A program made the position numbers and the translations under genes. A stretch of 64,000 nucleotides of DNA from Chitinophagaceae bacterium (GTDB lineage Bacteria > Bacteroidota > Bacteroidia > Chitinophagales > Chitinophagaceae): contig JADKJC010000001.1 of NCBI GenBank assembly GCA_016722465.1, positions 248,001 through 312,000 of the forward strand, read 5' to 3'. Every line of letters starts with the position of its first letter. The stretch's first letter is position 1. Positions 26,587-35,635 of this stretch are shown here, in pieces. The notes below the pieces were generated by a model. It ran no database searches. It was not told the DNA's origin and worked only from the letters and a program-made list of their open reading frames with translations.

Positions 26587-27117
26587 TTACCCGGCCAATA
26601 TCAATGCAAATACTGCATAGTTTAAGATGTCAAAAAAATTGGCATCAATGCCTTCGCTGATGATCGTCCGGCCATCGTTCTTTAAAATACTTTTGATACG
26701 CAGCAGCTTGGCCAATATCAAATCAACAAAACTTTCCTGGCTCATCTCTCTCCATGCTTCACCATAGTCGTGATTTTTATCTTCCATCAGTTGTTTGGCC
26801 ATTGCTACTTTTGAATTGTATAATTGCTCCACTTCCTCCACAGGTAATTCTTCGGGATCGCCGGCGGGCAGATCAAGCTGGATAAGGCCAATGATGGCAT
26901 AATTTAAAATGCCTTTGAATTCACTGATAACATCATCGCCTATTTTTTGTTCCCCCTTTTCCTGAATGGTGCGGATGCGTTTGGCTTTTATGTAGATCTG
27001 GTCCACCACTGAAATCGTTCTGTACACCCTCCACGAAGTGCCATAGTCCGTCGTTTTTTTTAAAAAAATATCTTCGCAAGTTCTCACTGCCCTGTCATAT
27101 TGTTCGTTTGTGTTCAT
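26587..27117 (-). CDS. DUF1599 domain-containing protein
   Basis: The ATG at 27117 (MNTNEQYDRAVRTCEDIF) gives 176 residues with two tandem repeats of the same helical unit: KKTTDYGTSWRVYR … DQIYIKAKRIRTI and KNHDYGEAWREMS … DLILAKLLRIKSI. The DUF1599 (nucleotide modification-associated) family often lies next to folP and the BT_3928 DoxX gene, as here. The molecular role is unknown. The start was chosen because the upstream extension is intergenic in character and overlaps the divergent folP promoter. Confidence 0.93.
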   Translation of the reverse strand: MNTNEQYDRAVRTCEDIFLKKTTDYGTSWRVYRTISVVDQIYIKAKRIRTIQEKGEQKIGDDVISEFKGILNYAIIGLIQLDLPAGDPEELPVEEVEQLYNSKVAMAKQLMEDKNHDYGEAWREMSQESFVDLILAKLLRIKSILKNDGRTIISEGIDANFFDILNYAVFALILAG

Positions 27118-27134
27118 CGTAAGTTGAATGTGTC

Positions 27135-27142
27135 TATTTTTG
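27135..27142 (+). promoter_or_regulatory. Candidate -7 element of folP
   Basis: TATTTTTG fits the Bacteroidota TAnnTTTG box, 30 bases before the folP ATG. No convincing -33 element at normal spacing is visible. Confidence 0.45.
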
Positions 27143-27172
27143 TTAATTCTCAAAATTACTTGATTCTGCCTG

Positions 27173-28003
27173 ATGTACACAATCAACTGCAAAGGAAAAT
27201 TATTGGTGATAGATGAGCCATTGGTGATGGGTATCATCAATGCCACGCCCGATTCGTTTTATGAAGGCCACCTGGGTAAAGGTATTACAGCCATTACTGC
27301 ACTGGCCTCTTCCATGCTTGCTGATGGGGCAACCATTTTAGATATTGGTGGACAAAGCACCAGGCCCGGAAGTATAAGAGTATCAGTTGATGAAGAATTA
27401 AAGAGGGTGGTGCCTGTGATTGAAGGATTACTGAAAGAGCATCCGGATGCCATCATCTCCATTGATACGTATTACAGCAAAGTGGCGATGGAAGCTGTAA
27501 ATGCAGGAGCCTCCATTATTAACGACATCAGTGCAGGCAGTATGGATAACAATATGCTCCCGGTTGCCGCAGCATTAAAAGTGCCTTATATTGCTATGCA
27601 CATGCAGGGAAGCCCAGAAACCATGCAGCAGCAGCCAGTGTATGAAAATGTTACAACAGAAGTGCTTGATTTTTTTATTAAAAAAGTGGAGGCATGCAAA
27701 CAGGCCGGCCTTGTTGATGTCATCATCGATCCGGGCTTTGGCTTTGGCAAAACCATTCAGCATAATTTTCAATTGCTGAAAAATTTAGGTGTATTTAATA
27801 TGCTTGACAGGCCGGTACTTGCAGGGCTTTCCCGAAAAGGCACTGTTTACAAAACACTGGGCATTGCAGCAGGAGAAGCGCTGAATGGTACTACCAGCCT
27901 GAATACCATTGCACTCATGAATGGCGCACATATCCTGAGGGTGCATGATGTAAAAGAAGCAATGCAGGCAGTAACGCTCTGGAAGGCTTATCAAAATGCC
28001 TGA
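27173..28003 (+). CDS. folP: Dihydropteroate synthase
   Basis: The 276-residue TIM barrel makes dihydropteroate from pterin diphosphate and p-aminobenzoate. Family signatures are GIINATPDSFYEG, DIGGQSTRPGS and the pterin-site region VDVIIDPGFGFGKTIQHNFQLL with the later LAGLSRKG and RVHDVKEA. It is divergent from the DUF1599 gene and convergent with the FKBP gene downstream, where a shared terminator lies. Confidence 0.97.
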   Translation: MYTINCKGKLLVIDEPLVMGIINATPDSFYEGHLGKGITAITALASSMLADGATILDIGGQSTRPGSIRVSVDEELKRVVPVIEGLLKEHPDAIISIDTYYSKVAMEAVNAGASIINDISAGSMDNNMLPVAAALKVPYIAMHMQGSPETMQQQPVYENVTTEVLDFFIKKVEACKQAGLVDVIIDPGFGFGKTIQHNFQLLKNLGVFNMLDRPVLAGLSRKGTVYKTLGIAAGEALNGTTSLNTIALMNGAHILRVHDVKEAMQAVTLWKAYQNA

Positions 28004-28039
28004 GATTGTCTTAGTAATAAACCTGATGGCCCCCAATAT

Positions 28040-28072
28040 AAAAGCGGCAGTTCAAAATGAACTGCCGCTTTT
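28040..28072. terminator. Bidirectional terminator between folP and the FKBP gene
   Basis: AAAAGCGGCAGTTC and GAACTGCCGCTTTT form a perfect 14-bp stem around AAAAT, with T runs on both strands. Confidence 0.92.
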
Positions 28073-28091
28073 AAAATATTTAACCAGGAAC

Positions 28092-29117
28092 TTATTTTTT
28101 TCCTGCTGTTGTGTCCTGGAGCTTCTGTACTTTTTTCATTGAATCAATCATGTGCTGGCGTTGTGCTTCCATGATCTTTTGTTCAGCTTCTGCTTCAGCC
28201 CCTGCCTGTGCTATGGTAATAACATCAGCTATTTCCACATCAAATACAAGATTTGCATTTGGTTTAATATCTCCTCCATTGCCCTGTGCGCCATAACCAA
28301 GGCTGGAAGGAACATATAAAATGGCTTTAGATCCTTTTTTAAGTAAAGATAATCCATCAAGCCATCCTTTAATAACGCCACCTGAGGCCAGCGACACGGG
28401 GTAGGCTTTTGTATGATTGAATTTTGGATCTGTGTTGGAATCAAACACTTTTCCATCTTCCAGTAATTTACCGGTATATAAAACTTTCAGCACTTTAGAG
28501 GTATCCACCACATCACCTTCACCTGGGGCAATAATCTGTACATAAGTACCTGCCGGTGCTTTTACAGCCTGTATTTTATTTTTGGCCAGATAATCGGCAA
28601 TCACTTTATCATCTTTTTTTAATTGCTCTGTTGCTTTTAAAGAATCTTTAGTGCGGCCTACCTGCATCTGTACTTTGTAAGCACTGTCTGCTGCAGCCCT
28701 TGTTTCGTACACATTCACTACTTTATAGTGCGCTATAATGTAAGCGCCCTTTTTCATAAATGGAGGTGTTTGTGGGTTACGCTTCATGATACTGTCTGTA
28801 AGCTGTTTTACAATTACACTATCACCTTTGCGTACCTGGCTGAATATTTTAAAATATACCGGTGGAATGGCAGTAGAATCAAGTGATACCATCTGGTTTG
28901 AAAAATCTCTTGAGTTCATTAATACCGTATCCTTATTATTGCCTTTATAAGTCTGGTCAAATGCAATTTCAAAAAACTGTCCCGGCTTAACTACATTGCC
29001 TTTGCCGTCAGAAATTATTTTATACTCAATGCCTTCACCCACTTTCTTAAATGGAGGTGTGCAACTTGCCAGCAAAACCGTTGCGGCAGCTGCTAAATAA
29101 AAAGATTGTTTCATCAT
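28092..29117 (-). CDS. FKBP-type peptidyl-prolyl isomerase, lipoprotein
   Basis: The ATG at 29117 opens a lipoprotein signal with lipobox LASC at residues 15-18, followed by TPPF, so it is an envelope lipoprotein. The N-terminal half looks like an incomplete second FKBP fold (GEGIEYKIISDGKGNVVKPG). The C-terminal half has the catalytic domain with VLYTGKLLEDGKVFDSNTD and KKGSKAILYVPSSLGYGAQGNG. The end is Glu/Gln/Lys-rich. It begins 13 bp after the DHH gene stop on the same strand, so the two share a transcript. I place the start at the first of two tandem Met codons. Confidence 0.92.
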   Translation of the reverse strand: MMKQSFYLAAAATVLLASCTPPFKKVGEGIEYKIISDGKGNVVKPGQFFEIAFDQTYKGNNKDTVLMNSRDFSNQMVSLDSTAIPPVYFKIFSQVRKGDSVIVKQLTDSIMKRNPQTPPFMKKGAYIIAHYKVVNVYETRAAADSAYKVQMQVGRTKDSLKATEQLKKDDKVIADYLAKNKIQAVKAPAGTYVQIIAPGEGDVVDTSKVLKVLYTGKLLEDGKVFDSNTDPKFNHTKAYPVSLASGGVIKGWLDGLSLLKKGSKAILYVPSSLGYGAQGNGGDIKPNANLVFDVEIADVITIAQAGAEAEAEQKIMEAQRQHMIDSMKKVQKLQDTTAGKK

Positions 29118-29130
29118 TTTTGTTTTGTAT

Positions 29131-30150
29131 TTAAAATTCATAATTGCTTAACTGTTCTTTGTTTTCTTTCATGGCCTTCAAAAACATCCTCACCACTTCT
29201 TCCAGCGGTTCTTTGTTCTGGCCACCGGCAGCATTAAAATGCCCGCCACCATTAAAGTATTTTCTTGCAAATGTGTTCACGTCAAATCCATCTTTACTTC
29301 GGAAAGAGCTTTTACGTTCTTCGCCCCGGTCGATAATAATGGCTGCCAGCTTAATACCCTTGATGCTCAGCGGGTAATTTACCAGGCCTTCCGTATCGCC
29401 GGTGGTAATATTATATTTGATCAGGTCGTTCTGTGGTATGGAAATGAGGGCTGTGTTGTATTCATAAAAAACTTCCATCCTGTTCATGAGTACATTGCCG
29501 ATGAAACGGAAGCGGTTTTCCAGAAAATTATCGTACAGGTGTTCGTGTATTTTACTATGCTCAAAGCCTTTTGACTTGAGGTTGGCAACCATGCCGTGTA
29601 CACTGGCTGTAGTGGAAGGAAACCTGAAAGAACCGGTGTCTGTCATCACGCCGGTATATAAACATTCAGCCACCGCAGTATTGATCTTGTCGTCATGCCC
29701 TGATGCTTCAATCAGGTCATATACCATTTCGCAGGTGCTGCTTTTGGAAGTATCACTAACACCATACGCAAACTTATCGGCCTGCGGTTCCTGGTGGTGG
29801 TCAATCAAAATGCGTAAGCCTCTGGCATTGCTTAGTTTTTCTTCCATCCGTTTGGTACGGATCAGTGTATTAAAATCAAGGCAGAATATCCAGTCGGCTT
29901 CTTCGATCAGTTTATCGGCTGCCACAGTTTGACGTTCATAATCCAGCACATTTTTCACACCCGGCATCCAGTTTAAAAAATCTGCCCAGTTGGTAGGGGA
30001 GATCACGTTAACGGTATGTTCGAACTGTACCAGGAAGTGATAAAGTCCCAGTGTGGAGCCCATGGCATCACCATCGGGTTTCTGGTGCATGGTGATTACC
30101 ACCTTTTTAGGAGATGCCAGGAGGGGATATATTTCACTGATGGATTGCAT
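29131..30150 (-). CDS. DHH family phosphoesterase (NrnA-like)
   Basis: The start at 30150 (MQSISEIYPLLASPKKVVITMHQKPDGDAMGS) gives 339 residues. Metal-binding motifs are HQKPDGDAMG, a central DFNTLI, the diagnostic DHH in LIDHHQEP and the C-terminal DHHA1 motif GGGHFNAAGGQ. Relatives degrade short RNA (nanoRNase), pAp or c-di-AMP-derived pApA, but the exact substrate cannot be set from sequence. The FKBP lipoprotein gene lies directly downstream. The ndk gene is divergent. Confidence 0.93.
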   Translation of the reverse strand: MQSISEIYPLLASPKKVVITMHQKPDGDAMGSTLGLYHFLVQFEHTVNVISPTNWADFLNWMPGVKNVLDYERQTVAADKLIEEADWIFCLDFNTLIRTKRMEEKLSNARGLRILIDHHQEPQADKFAYGVSDTSKSSTCEMVYDLIEASGHDDKINTAVAECLYTGVMTDTGSFRFPSTTASVHGMVANLKSKGFEHSKIHEHLYDNFLENRFRFIGNVLMNRMEVFYEYNTALISIPQNDLIKYNITTGDTEGLVNYPLSIKGIKLAAIIIDRGEERKSSFRSKDGFDVNTFARKYFNGGGHFNAAGGQNKEPLEEVVRMFLKAMKENKEQLSNYEF

Positions 30151-30232
30151 AAAAGAGGCGCAAAAGTAACGGTTAGTTTCCAGTTTACTGTTGGTGAACA
30201 GTAGTTTTTTACCATTGAATAACAAAAACAGC

Positions 30233-30262
30233 CTGACAAAAACCTAAAACTGTCTATATTTG
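30233..30262 (+). promoter_or_regulatory. Promoter of ndk
   Basis: TATATTTG at 30255-30262 fits the -7 box, with TGACA at 30235-30239 as a plausible -33 region, 19 bases before the ATG. Confidence 0.5.
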
Positions 30263-30281
30263 CGGCTCTAAAAATGATACT

Positions 30282-30698
30282 ATGAGTAACAGGACATTTA
30301 CAATGATCAAGCCGGATGCTACAGAAAAAGGATATACCGGTGCTATTTTGGAAAAGATCAATGCAGCAGGCTTCCGCATTGCAGCAATTAAAATGCTTCA
30401 TTTGTCAGCAGAAAAAGCAGGCGAGTTTTATGCAGTACATAAAGAAAGGCCTTTTTATGGTGAACTGGTTGAGTTCATGAGCCGTGGCCCTATTACGGCT
30501 GCCATTTTGGAAAAGGAAAACGCCGTAGAAGATTTCAGGAAACTGATTGGTGCTACCAATCCTGCACAGGCTGCAGAAGGTACCATCCGTAAATTATATG
30601 CAGCCTCTGTAGGCGAAAATGCCATTCATGGAAGTGACAGTGACGAGAATGCAAGGATTGAAGGGGATTTCTTCTTCAGTAAATTGGAGCAGTTTTGA
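30282..30698 (+). CDS. ndk: Nucleoside diphosphate kinase
   Basis: The 138-residue enzyme transfers a gamma-phosphate between nucleoside triphosphates and diphosphates. It shows the N-terminal [13 protein letters not shown], the substrate segment [18 protein letters not shown] and the catalytic His116 in NAIHGSDS. The length is normal. A strong terminator follows, so it is probably monocistronic. Confidence 0.98.
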   Translation: MSNRTFTMIKPDATEKGYTGAILEKINAAGFRIAAIKMLHLSAEKAGEFYAVHKERPFYGELVEFMSRGPITAAILEKENAVEDFRKLIGATNPAQAAEGTIRKLYAASVGENAIHGSDSDENARIEGDFFFSKLEQF

Positions 30699-30731
30699 TA
30701 TAACAAATACTTACGTTTATAAGTGAACGAG

Positions 30732-30758
30732 GGCTGTCTAAAAAAGGCAGCCTTTTTT
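30732..30758 (+). terminator. Terminator of ndk
   Basis: GGCTGTC-TAAAAAA-GGCAGCC (one G-U pair) is followed by a run of six T residues, 34 bp after the ndk stop codon. Confidence 0.85.
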
Positions 30759-30821
30759 AATTTTAGAGCTATTTGAGGCAACCAAAGCTATCCAATTTGG
30801 TTACCTTTAGTAAAAGATCCT

Positions 30822-31814
30822 ATGCGAATAAAAAGAGTAACTGGTGCAATAAGCATTTTATTATTGGTGACAGTGACCTTTGCAGCATGTAACAACAATG
30901 GAAACTCCCAATCACCAGCGGCGCATGTTAATGACACAATACCCCGTTCCACAAACAAAGACCAGTCTATTCCAGGAAGCTTCAGCAACCAAACCTTATT
31001 AAAGTTCGACAGTAACCAGGTAAAAAGTTTTTTAAATAGTTTTACCAGTTTTAAAATATTTGAAAAGGATGTTTATACATTTTATCAAAGCAGAAAATTT
31101 GCCTATGCCTGGTTTGATGAAAATGGCCTGGTGGAGACGGCTGATAATTTATACAACCGGATCAAAAACATCAGTGATGAAGGCTTGCCTGACAAAATAC
31201 CCTACAAAGAAAAATTTACAGAGTGGATCGATGAACTCCGGGAAAACAACCGACCTTCTCCCAGTTTGGAATTGATGCTTACCTGCCAGTACCTGTTGTA
31301 CGCAAAAAACGTTTGGCAGGGATTACCAGAAAAACAATCATTGGCGATAGCATGGCTGCTACCAAGAAAAAAAATAAGTTATAGCCAGTTACTCGATTCT
31401 CTGGCTAATAGCGATATACTTACAAATGAACCGGTGTTTAAGCAATATCATTTACTAAAAGAACAACTTAAAAAACTAAAAAGAATAAAGGAAAAGAGCT
31501 TGCTGCCGGCCATAAAAACAGACAAAAAAAAATTACAACAGGGAGATTCTACTACAGTGATTGTAACAATCCGGAACTGGCTGTATGTAATGGGGGATAT
31601 TGCCATAGATAATAAAAGCGCTGTTTTTGATGAATCGTTGGCTGATGCTGTTAAAAAATTTCAACGCCGCTTAGGATTAAAAGATGATGCTGTGATAGGA
31701 TTACCCGTGATTGCAGCAATGAACTACCCGGTTGAAAAAAGAATAGAAGCCATCATGGTGAATATGGAACGGAGCCGGTGGGTGTCGGCAGAATTACAAA
31801 AAAATACCTGCTGA
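30822..31814 (+). CDS. L,D-transpeptidase, N-terminal part (frameshifted)
   Basis: A lipoprotein signal with FAAC at residues 19-22 is followed by an Asn/Ser-rich linker and the alpha-helical LdtD/YcbB scaffold domain (YQSRKFAYAWFDENGLVETADNLY … KEKFTEWIDELR), then a peptidoglycan-binding domain (AVKKFQRRLGLKDDAVIGLPVIAAMN). The frame breaks at an A-run (31798-31804) that appears one base short. Adding one A joins SAELQKKYLLINIPDYKL to the part at 31778-32443. The complete protein would be about 540 residues, normal for YcbB-like enzymes that make 3-3 cross-links in peptidoglycan. Confidence 0.9.
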   Translation: MRIKRVTGAISILLLVTVTFAACNNNGNSQSPAAHVNDTIPRSTNKDQSIPGSFSNQTLLKFDSNQVKSFLNSFTSFKIFEKDVYTFYQSRKFAYAWFDENGLVETADNLYNRIKNISDEGLPDKIPYKEKFTEWIDELRENNRPSPSLELMLTCQYLLYAKNVWQGLPEKQSLAIAWLLPRKKISYSQLLDSLANSDILTNEPVFKQYHLLKEQLKKLKRIKEKSLLPAIKTDKKKLQQGDSTTVIVTIRNWLYVMGDIAIDNKSAVFDESLADAVKKFQRRLGLKDDAVIGLPVIAAMNYPVEKRIEAIMVNMERSRWVSAELQKNTC

Positions 31815-32443
31815 TCAATATCCCGGATTACAAATTGTATGTGCTGGAAAATGACAGCATTGCATTCAATATGAATGTGGTGGTAGGCAAAAGCCAGCAT
31901 AAAACAGTGGTTTTTAACGACGAACTCAAATATATTGTTTTCAGCCCCTACTGGAATGTACCCACCAGTATTCTTAAAAAAGAGATATTGCCTGCCATCA
32001 GGCGCAATCGCAACTACCTGGCCAGTCATAATATGGAATGGAACGGAGGAAGTGTTAGACAAAAACCAGGGCCTGATAATTCTTTAGGCTTGGTAAAGTT
32101 TTTATTCCCTAACAGTCACAGTATTTATTTACATGATTCTCCGGCCAAATCACTGTTCAACGAAACCAGCAGGGCTTTCAGCCATGGTTGTATCAGGGTT
32201 TCGGAGCCTAAAAAACTGGCTGCTTACCTGTTGCGGAATGACCCCGGCTGGAATGATTCAAGCATCACTGCTGCCATGAATAATGGCAAAGAACAAACAG
32301 TAACACTGAGTAAAACAGTACCGGTTTTCATCGCTTATTTTACTGCCTGGGTAGACAGGGAAGGCAGGCTCAACTTCAGGAAGGATGTGTATAGCCGGGA
32401 TAGCCGCCTGCTGCAAATGATACTGGGAAAACGCACACTTTGA
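31778..32443 (+). CDS. L,D-transpeptidase, catalytic YkuD domain (frameshifted)
   Basis: This part carries the YkuD domain (KKYLLINIPDYKLYVLEND … VVVGKSQHKTVVFND … ILPAIRRN) and the catalytic motif SHGCIRVSEP, with a His in FPNSHSIYLHDSP. It follows directly from the scaffold in the other frame (30822-31814). The ATG at 31778 is an artefact of the broken frame. The C-terminal tail (FIAYFTAWVDREGRLNFRKD) is typical of the family. Confidence 0.9.
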   Translation: MGVGRITKKYLLINIPDYKLYVLENDSIAFNMNVVVGKSQHKTVVFNDELKYIVFSPYWNVPTSILKKEILPAIRRNRNYLASHNMEWNGGSVRQKPGPDNSLGLVKFLFPNSHSIYLHDSPAKSLFNETSRAFSHGCIRVSEPKKLAAYLLRNDPGWNDSSITAAMNNGKEQTVTLSKTVPVFIAYFTAWVDREGRLNFRKDVYSRDSRLLQMILGKRTL

Positions 32444-32461
32444 AGTTTTTCTGAGAAAAGA

Positions 32462-32489
32462 ACGTTTTTTAAATAAATCCCTACATTTG
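32462..32489 (+). promoter_or_regulatory. Promoter of the RNA-binding protein gene
   Basis: TACATTTG (32482-32489) is a good -7 box, with a T-rich -33 region at 32464-32470. It implies a 5' untranslated leader of about 120 bases before the ATG at 32615, containing the arms GAACT/AGTTC (about 32542-32560). Confidence 0.5.
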
Positions 32490-32614
32490 TAAAGCTTTAA
32501 TGTTTTAGTATTTCGTCGTTGGCTGATAGGATTCTCTCCAAGGAACTCAATTTTCAGTTCATTGTACCAACTAAGTCATTATGGTTTTTATTTAATTTTT
32601 AAACGTTTTTTACA

Positions 32615-33034
32615 ATGAACATTTACGTTGGAAATTTGAGTTGGTCCATGACTGATGACGATTTAAGCAACCTTTTCTCCGAGTACGGCAGTGTAACTTC
32701 AGCCAAAATCCTTAAAGACAAAGTTAGTGGCCGAAGTAAGGGCTTTGGCTTTGTTGAAATGGAAGATGATGAAGCAGCAAAAACTGCAATCGCTAACCTG
32801 AACGATGCTGAAGTACAGGGTCGCAAACTGAAAGTGAACGAATCACAACCAAAGCCAGAAGGCAGCGGCGGCGGTGGATTCAAAAAACGCAGCTTTGGTA
32901 GCGGCGGCGGTGGTGGTGGCTTCAGGAAAGGCGGTAGCGGCGGCGGTGGCTACGGCGGTGGTGGCGGAAGCCGTGGCGGTGGCTACGGCGGAGGCGGCAG
33001 TCGCAGTGGTGGCGGTTACAATAAAGATTATTAA
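32615..33034 (+). CDS. RRM RNA-binding protein with Gly-rich RGG-like tail
   Basis: The 139 residues begin with one RNA-recognition motif: RNP2 MNIYVGNLSW and RNP1 KGFGFVEM, with the usual beta-alpha-beta spacing (residues 1-80). The tail (about 88-139) is almost wholly Gly, Arg, Ser and Tyr with repeated GGGGYGGGG and RGGGYGG units, like eukaryotic glycine-rich RNA-binding proteins. Such proteins are cold-inducible in cyanobacteria and common in Bacteroidota. The long leader could allow post-transcriptional control (inference). A terminator follows. Confidence 0.95.
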   Translation: MNIYVGNLSWSMTDDDLSNLFSEYGSVTSAKILKDKVSGRSKGFGFVEMEDDEAAKTAIANLNDAEVQGRKLKVNESQPKPEGSGGGGFKKRSFGSGGGGGGFRKGGSGGGGYGGGGGSRGGGYGGGGSRSGGGYNKDY

Positions 33035-33056
33035 TTCCAACTCATCCCGATATTAT

Positions 33057-33088
33057 AAAACCTCTGTTTTTTGACAGAGGTTTTTTTT
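33057..33088. terminator. Bidirectional terminator after the RRM gene
   Basis: CCTCTGT / ACAGAGG (33061-33067, 33074-33080) form a 7-bp stem flanked by an A run and eight T residues. The converging gene at 33114 uses its other side. Confidence 0.85.
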
Positions 33089-33113
33089 ATTGGTGTAATA
33101 TTATGTAACAGGC

Positions 33114-33899
33114 CTAAAACCTGTAACCCAAATTAATGCCCAAAGCCCTTACGCCTGCCCAGGGGCCTTTTACGTTAAATGCTGCACCATTAGCATCGGG
33201 CTTCCCATCCAACTCAATTTTTATCAGCGGAATGGTTTGCTTGATCTTTTCCAACTCATATTGTAAACTGATCTGCTCAATGTCATTTAGTTGACCAATA
33301 AAGTCAAAATGCCCATTGGAGATACCGTAATTAGGCCCAACGATCCACCAATCGAGATAAATCTTTTCGCTCAATTTCCATTGTGCCCCTAACTGGAAGC
33401 CTGCTGTAAAAGCATTTACACTGCCCTTAAAAGTGGCTGTTTTGTCAATCGTTACATTATTTACATAATCGTAATAATTTACCGGCACATCCCCATTGTA
33501 ATGATTGTAGCTGATTAACGGCGCAATATAAAATCCGCTCAATACCCCTTTCTTACCCAAATAAAACCTGTATTCAGCCGTAATGCCCAGGTTACCTATC
33601 TTGGCAAGATCAACCCTTATTGAGGGGTCGTCAACAATATCTTCCACTGTTTTTTTAAAAGGTATATTACCTGCAGGGCGGTACCGCAAGCCTAATGCAA
33701 AAGAATGATTCGGGCTTAGTTTTCGTTCATACTGAAGAGAGAAGTTTTTAAAAAAAAGTGCCGGTATGTTTAGCTTAAGAATATTACTTTTTTCTGTATC
33801 GCTGTTATGGCTGTTTGATTGTGCATCTGCCGCAATGGCCGACAACATGAAGAAGATGGCAACAACTGTTTTAACAAAGAGGGGCTTCATATTTTTCAA
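33114..33899 (-). CDS. Outer membrane beta-barrel protein (DUF3575-like)
   Basis: A signal peptide (MKNMKPLFVKTVVAIFFMLSAIAADAQ) is followed by alternating hydrophobic strands (NFSLQYERKLSPNHSFALGLRYRP, GNLGITAEYRFYLG, YIAPLISYNHYNG, AGFQLGAQWKLSEKIYLDWWIVGP) and a terminal aromatic (LGINLGYRF), as in porin-like outer-membrane barrels. The family function is unknown. It is convergent with the RRM gene and follows the symporter operon with no clear link. Confidence 0.85.
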   Translation of the reverse strand: MKNMKPLFVKTVVAIFFMLSAIAADAQSNSHNSDTEKSNILKLNIPALFFKNFSLQYERKLSPNHSFALGLRYRPAGNIPFKKTVEDIVDDPSIRVDLAKIGNLGITAEYRFYLGKKGVLSGFYIAPLISYNHYNGDVPVNYYDYVNNVTIDKTATFKGSVNAFTAGFQLGAQWKLSEKIYLDWWIVGPNYGISNGHFDFIGQLNDIEQISLQYELEKIKQTIPLIKIELDGKPDANGAAFNVKGPWAGVRALGINLGYRF

Positions 33900-33982
33900 T
33901 TGGGGTTAAACAAGTTGTGAAAGCATTTTGCAACCCTTTCAACAACTAAATATACCAATAAAAAAACGATGAAGACAGCCAT

Positions 33983-35635
33983 TTATTTCACGACCAGCGA
34001 ATTGCTCTTTTGAAAATAGCCTGTAAAAAACTGTATAACCAGGCTTATCGAAATGACGAGTACCGCACCAATCACATTCAGCCAAAGGAAAGAAACAATA
34101 TTAAGGAAGTAAACGAGTATTACAAGGAGTTGTGAAATCACTGCACTAATAAACACTGCATTCCCTTTAATGTACTTCATCCCGAAAGCCACCAAAAAAA
34201 TACCGAGTATCACACCATAAAAAATAGATCCGAGGATATTCACAGTTTCAATGAGGCTGTTGCCGATATTATATGCAAACATGGCCACAACAATTGAAAA
34301 GACCCCCCATGCAAAAGTGTACCAGCGTGACACTTTATAATCTTCCTGCTCCGTACAGTTTTTATTAATAAATTTTTTATGAAAGTCAACTACCGTGCAG
34401 GATGCCAGTGCATTTAAGGCTGCCGCAATACTACCCCAGGATGCAAGAAAAATCATGGCAATCAGTAACCCTACCAACCCCCTTGGCAGGTTCTCAATTA
34501 CAAAACGCAGGAAAATATAGTTGGTATCATTGGCCTTTTTATCAGCAACAGCTTCCCTGATAACCTTCCTGTACTGGGTTCTTACAGTATCGGCAATGGT
34601 AAGATTTTTTTGCTCCAGTAACTGATTGTACTGCAGCTCTAATGTATGCAGTGAATCTTTATAAACCGTTTTATTGGCAGCAGCTACCTGTACGTCATCA
34701 AAATAAACTGGCGGTTTATGATACTGGTAAAAAGTAAATACCAATATGCCAACCAACAATATCAAAAACTGCATAGGTACTTTCACAAGCCCGTTCACAA
34801 GCAACCCTATCCTGCTCTCCTTTTCGCTTTTGGCTGTAAGGTATCGCCCTACCTGGCTTTGATCGGTACCAAAATAACTGAGTGCCAAAAACAATCCGCC
34901 AATAACACCGCTCCATATATTATAAGTATCCTTCCAGTCAAAGCGACCATTCTTTACCCCTGTTGTTATTACATTCATTCTGCCGTAACCGCCTGCTGAT
35001 TTTAATGCATCCATAAAGCCCACATCAGCTGGCAATAAATGCACCACCATGTAGCCTGCTAAAAACATTCCTGCAATAATGATGATGAGCTGCAATTGCT
35101 GTGTATAGGCAACTGCTTTAGCGCCACCTGTCATCGTGTATATAATGAGCAGTCCTCCCATTACCAGGTTAGTGTAATAAATATTCCAGCCAAGCAATGA
35201 ACTTAAAATAATAGATGGTGCATAGATACTAATACCTGTTGACAATCCTCTTGACACCAAAAAGAGTGCTGAAGTAAGTGTCCTTGTTTTTACATCAAAC
35301 CGGTTCTCTAAAAATTCATAAGCCGTATATACTTTTAGTTTCCGGAATACCGGCACAAAAAAGATACAGATAAGGATCATGGCGATGGGGAGCCCAAAAT
35401 AGTATTGCACAAAACGCATCCCATCGGTATAAGCCTGGCCCGGAGCACTTAAAAAAGTAATGGCACTTGCCTGTGTACCCATGATACTGAGCAGTACCAG
35501 GTACCAGGGCATACTGTTATTGCTCAGAAAATAGCCATCCAAATTTTTTGTATGCTTGCTCCTGTACACACCATAAATGATGATGGAGCAGAGTGCAGTG
35601 ATTAATATAATCCAGTCAATTGTACTCATGGTCAT
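33983..35635 (-). CDS. Sodium:solute symporter (SSS family)
   Basis: The 550 residues contain 13-14 transmembrane helices of the SSS/SGLT fold, with the family features YFLSNNSMPWYLVLLSIMGTQAS, GGAKAVAYTQQLQ and YFGTDQSQVGRYLTAKSE. A long non-membrane insertion (DDVQVAAANKTVYKDSLHTLELQYN) lies between helices. The ATG overlaps the stop codon of a 36-residue membrane protein (ATGA), and the PIG-L deacetylase gene lies just upstream. This arrangement suggests uptake of a sugar or amino-sugar derivative released by the deacetylase; the substrate is unproven. Confidence 0.93.
   Translation of the reverse strand: MTMSTIDWIILITALCSIIIYGVYRSKHTKNLDGYFLSNNSMPWYLVLLSIMGTQASAITFLSAPGQAYTDGMRFVQYYFGLPIAMILICIFFVPVFRKLKVYTAYEFLENRFDVKTRTLTSALFLVSRGLSTGISIYAPSIILSSLLGWNIYYTNLVMGGLLIIYTMTGGAKAVAYTQQLQLIIIIAGMFLAGYMVVHLLPADVGFMDALKSAGGYGRMNVITTGVKNGRFDWKDTYNIWSGVIGGLFLALSYFGTDQSQVGRYLTAKSEKESRIGLLVNGLVKVPMQFLILLVGILVFTFYQYHKPPVYFDDVQVAAANKTVYKDSLHTLELQYNQLLEQKNLTIADTVRTQYRKVIREAVADKKANDTNYIFLRFVIENLPRGLVGLLIAMIFLASWGSIAAALNALASCTVVDFHKKFINKNCTEQEDYKVSRWYTFAWGVFSIVVAMFAYNIGNSLIETVNILGSIFYGVILGIFLVAFGMKYIKGNAVFISAVISQLLVILVYFLNIVSFLWLNVIGAVLVISISLVIQFFTGYFQKSNSLVVK

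Noticed and set aside
32843..33074. Ala/Thr/Val-rich alternative frames in the RRM tail
   Set aside because: They are other readings of the (GGN)n-type Gly repeat of the RRM protein and have no separate evidence.
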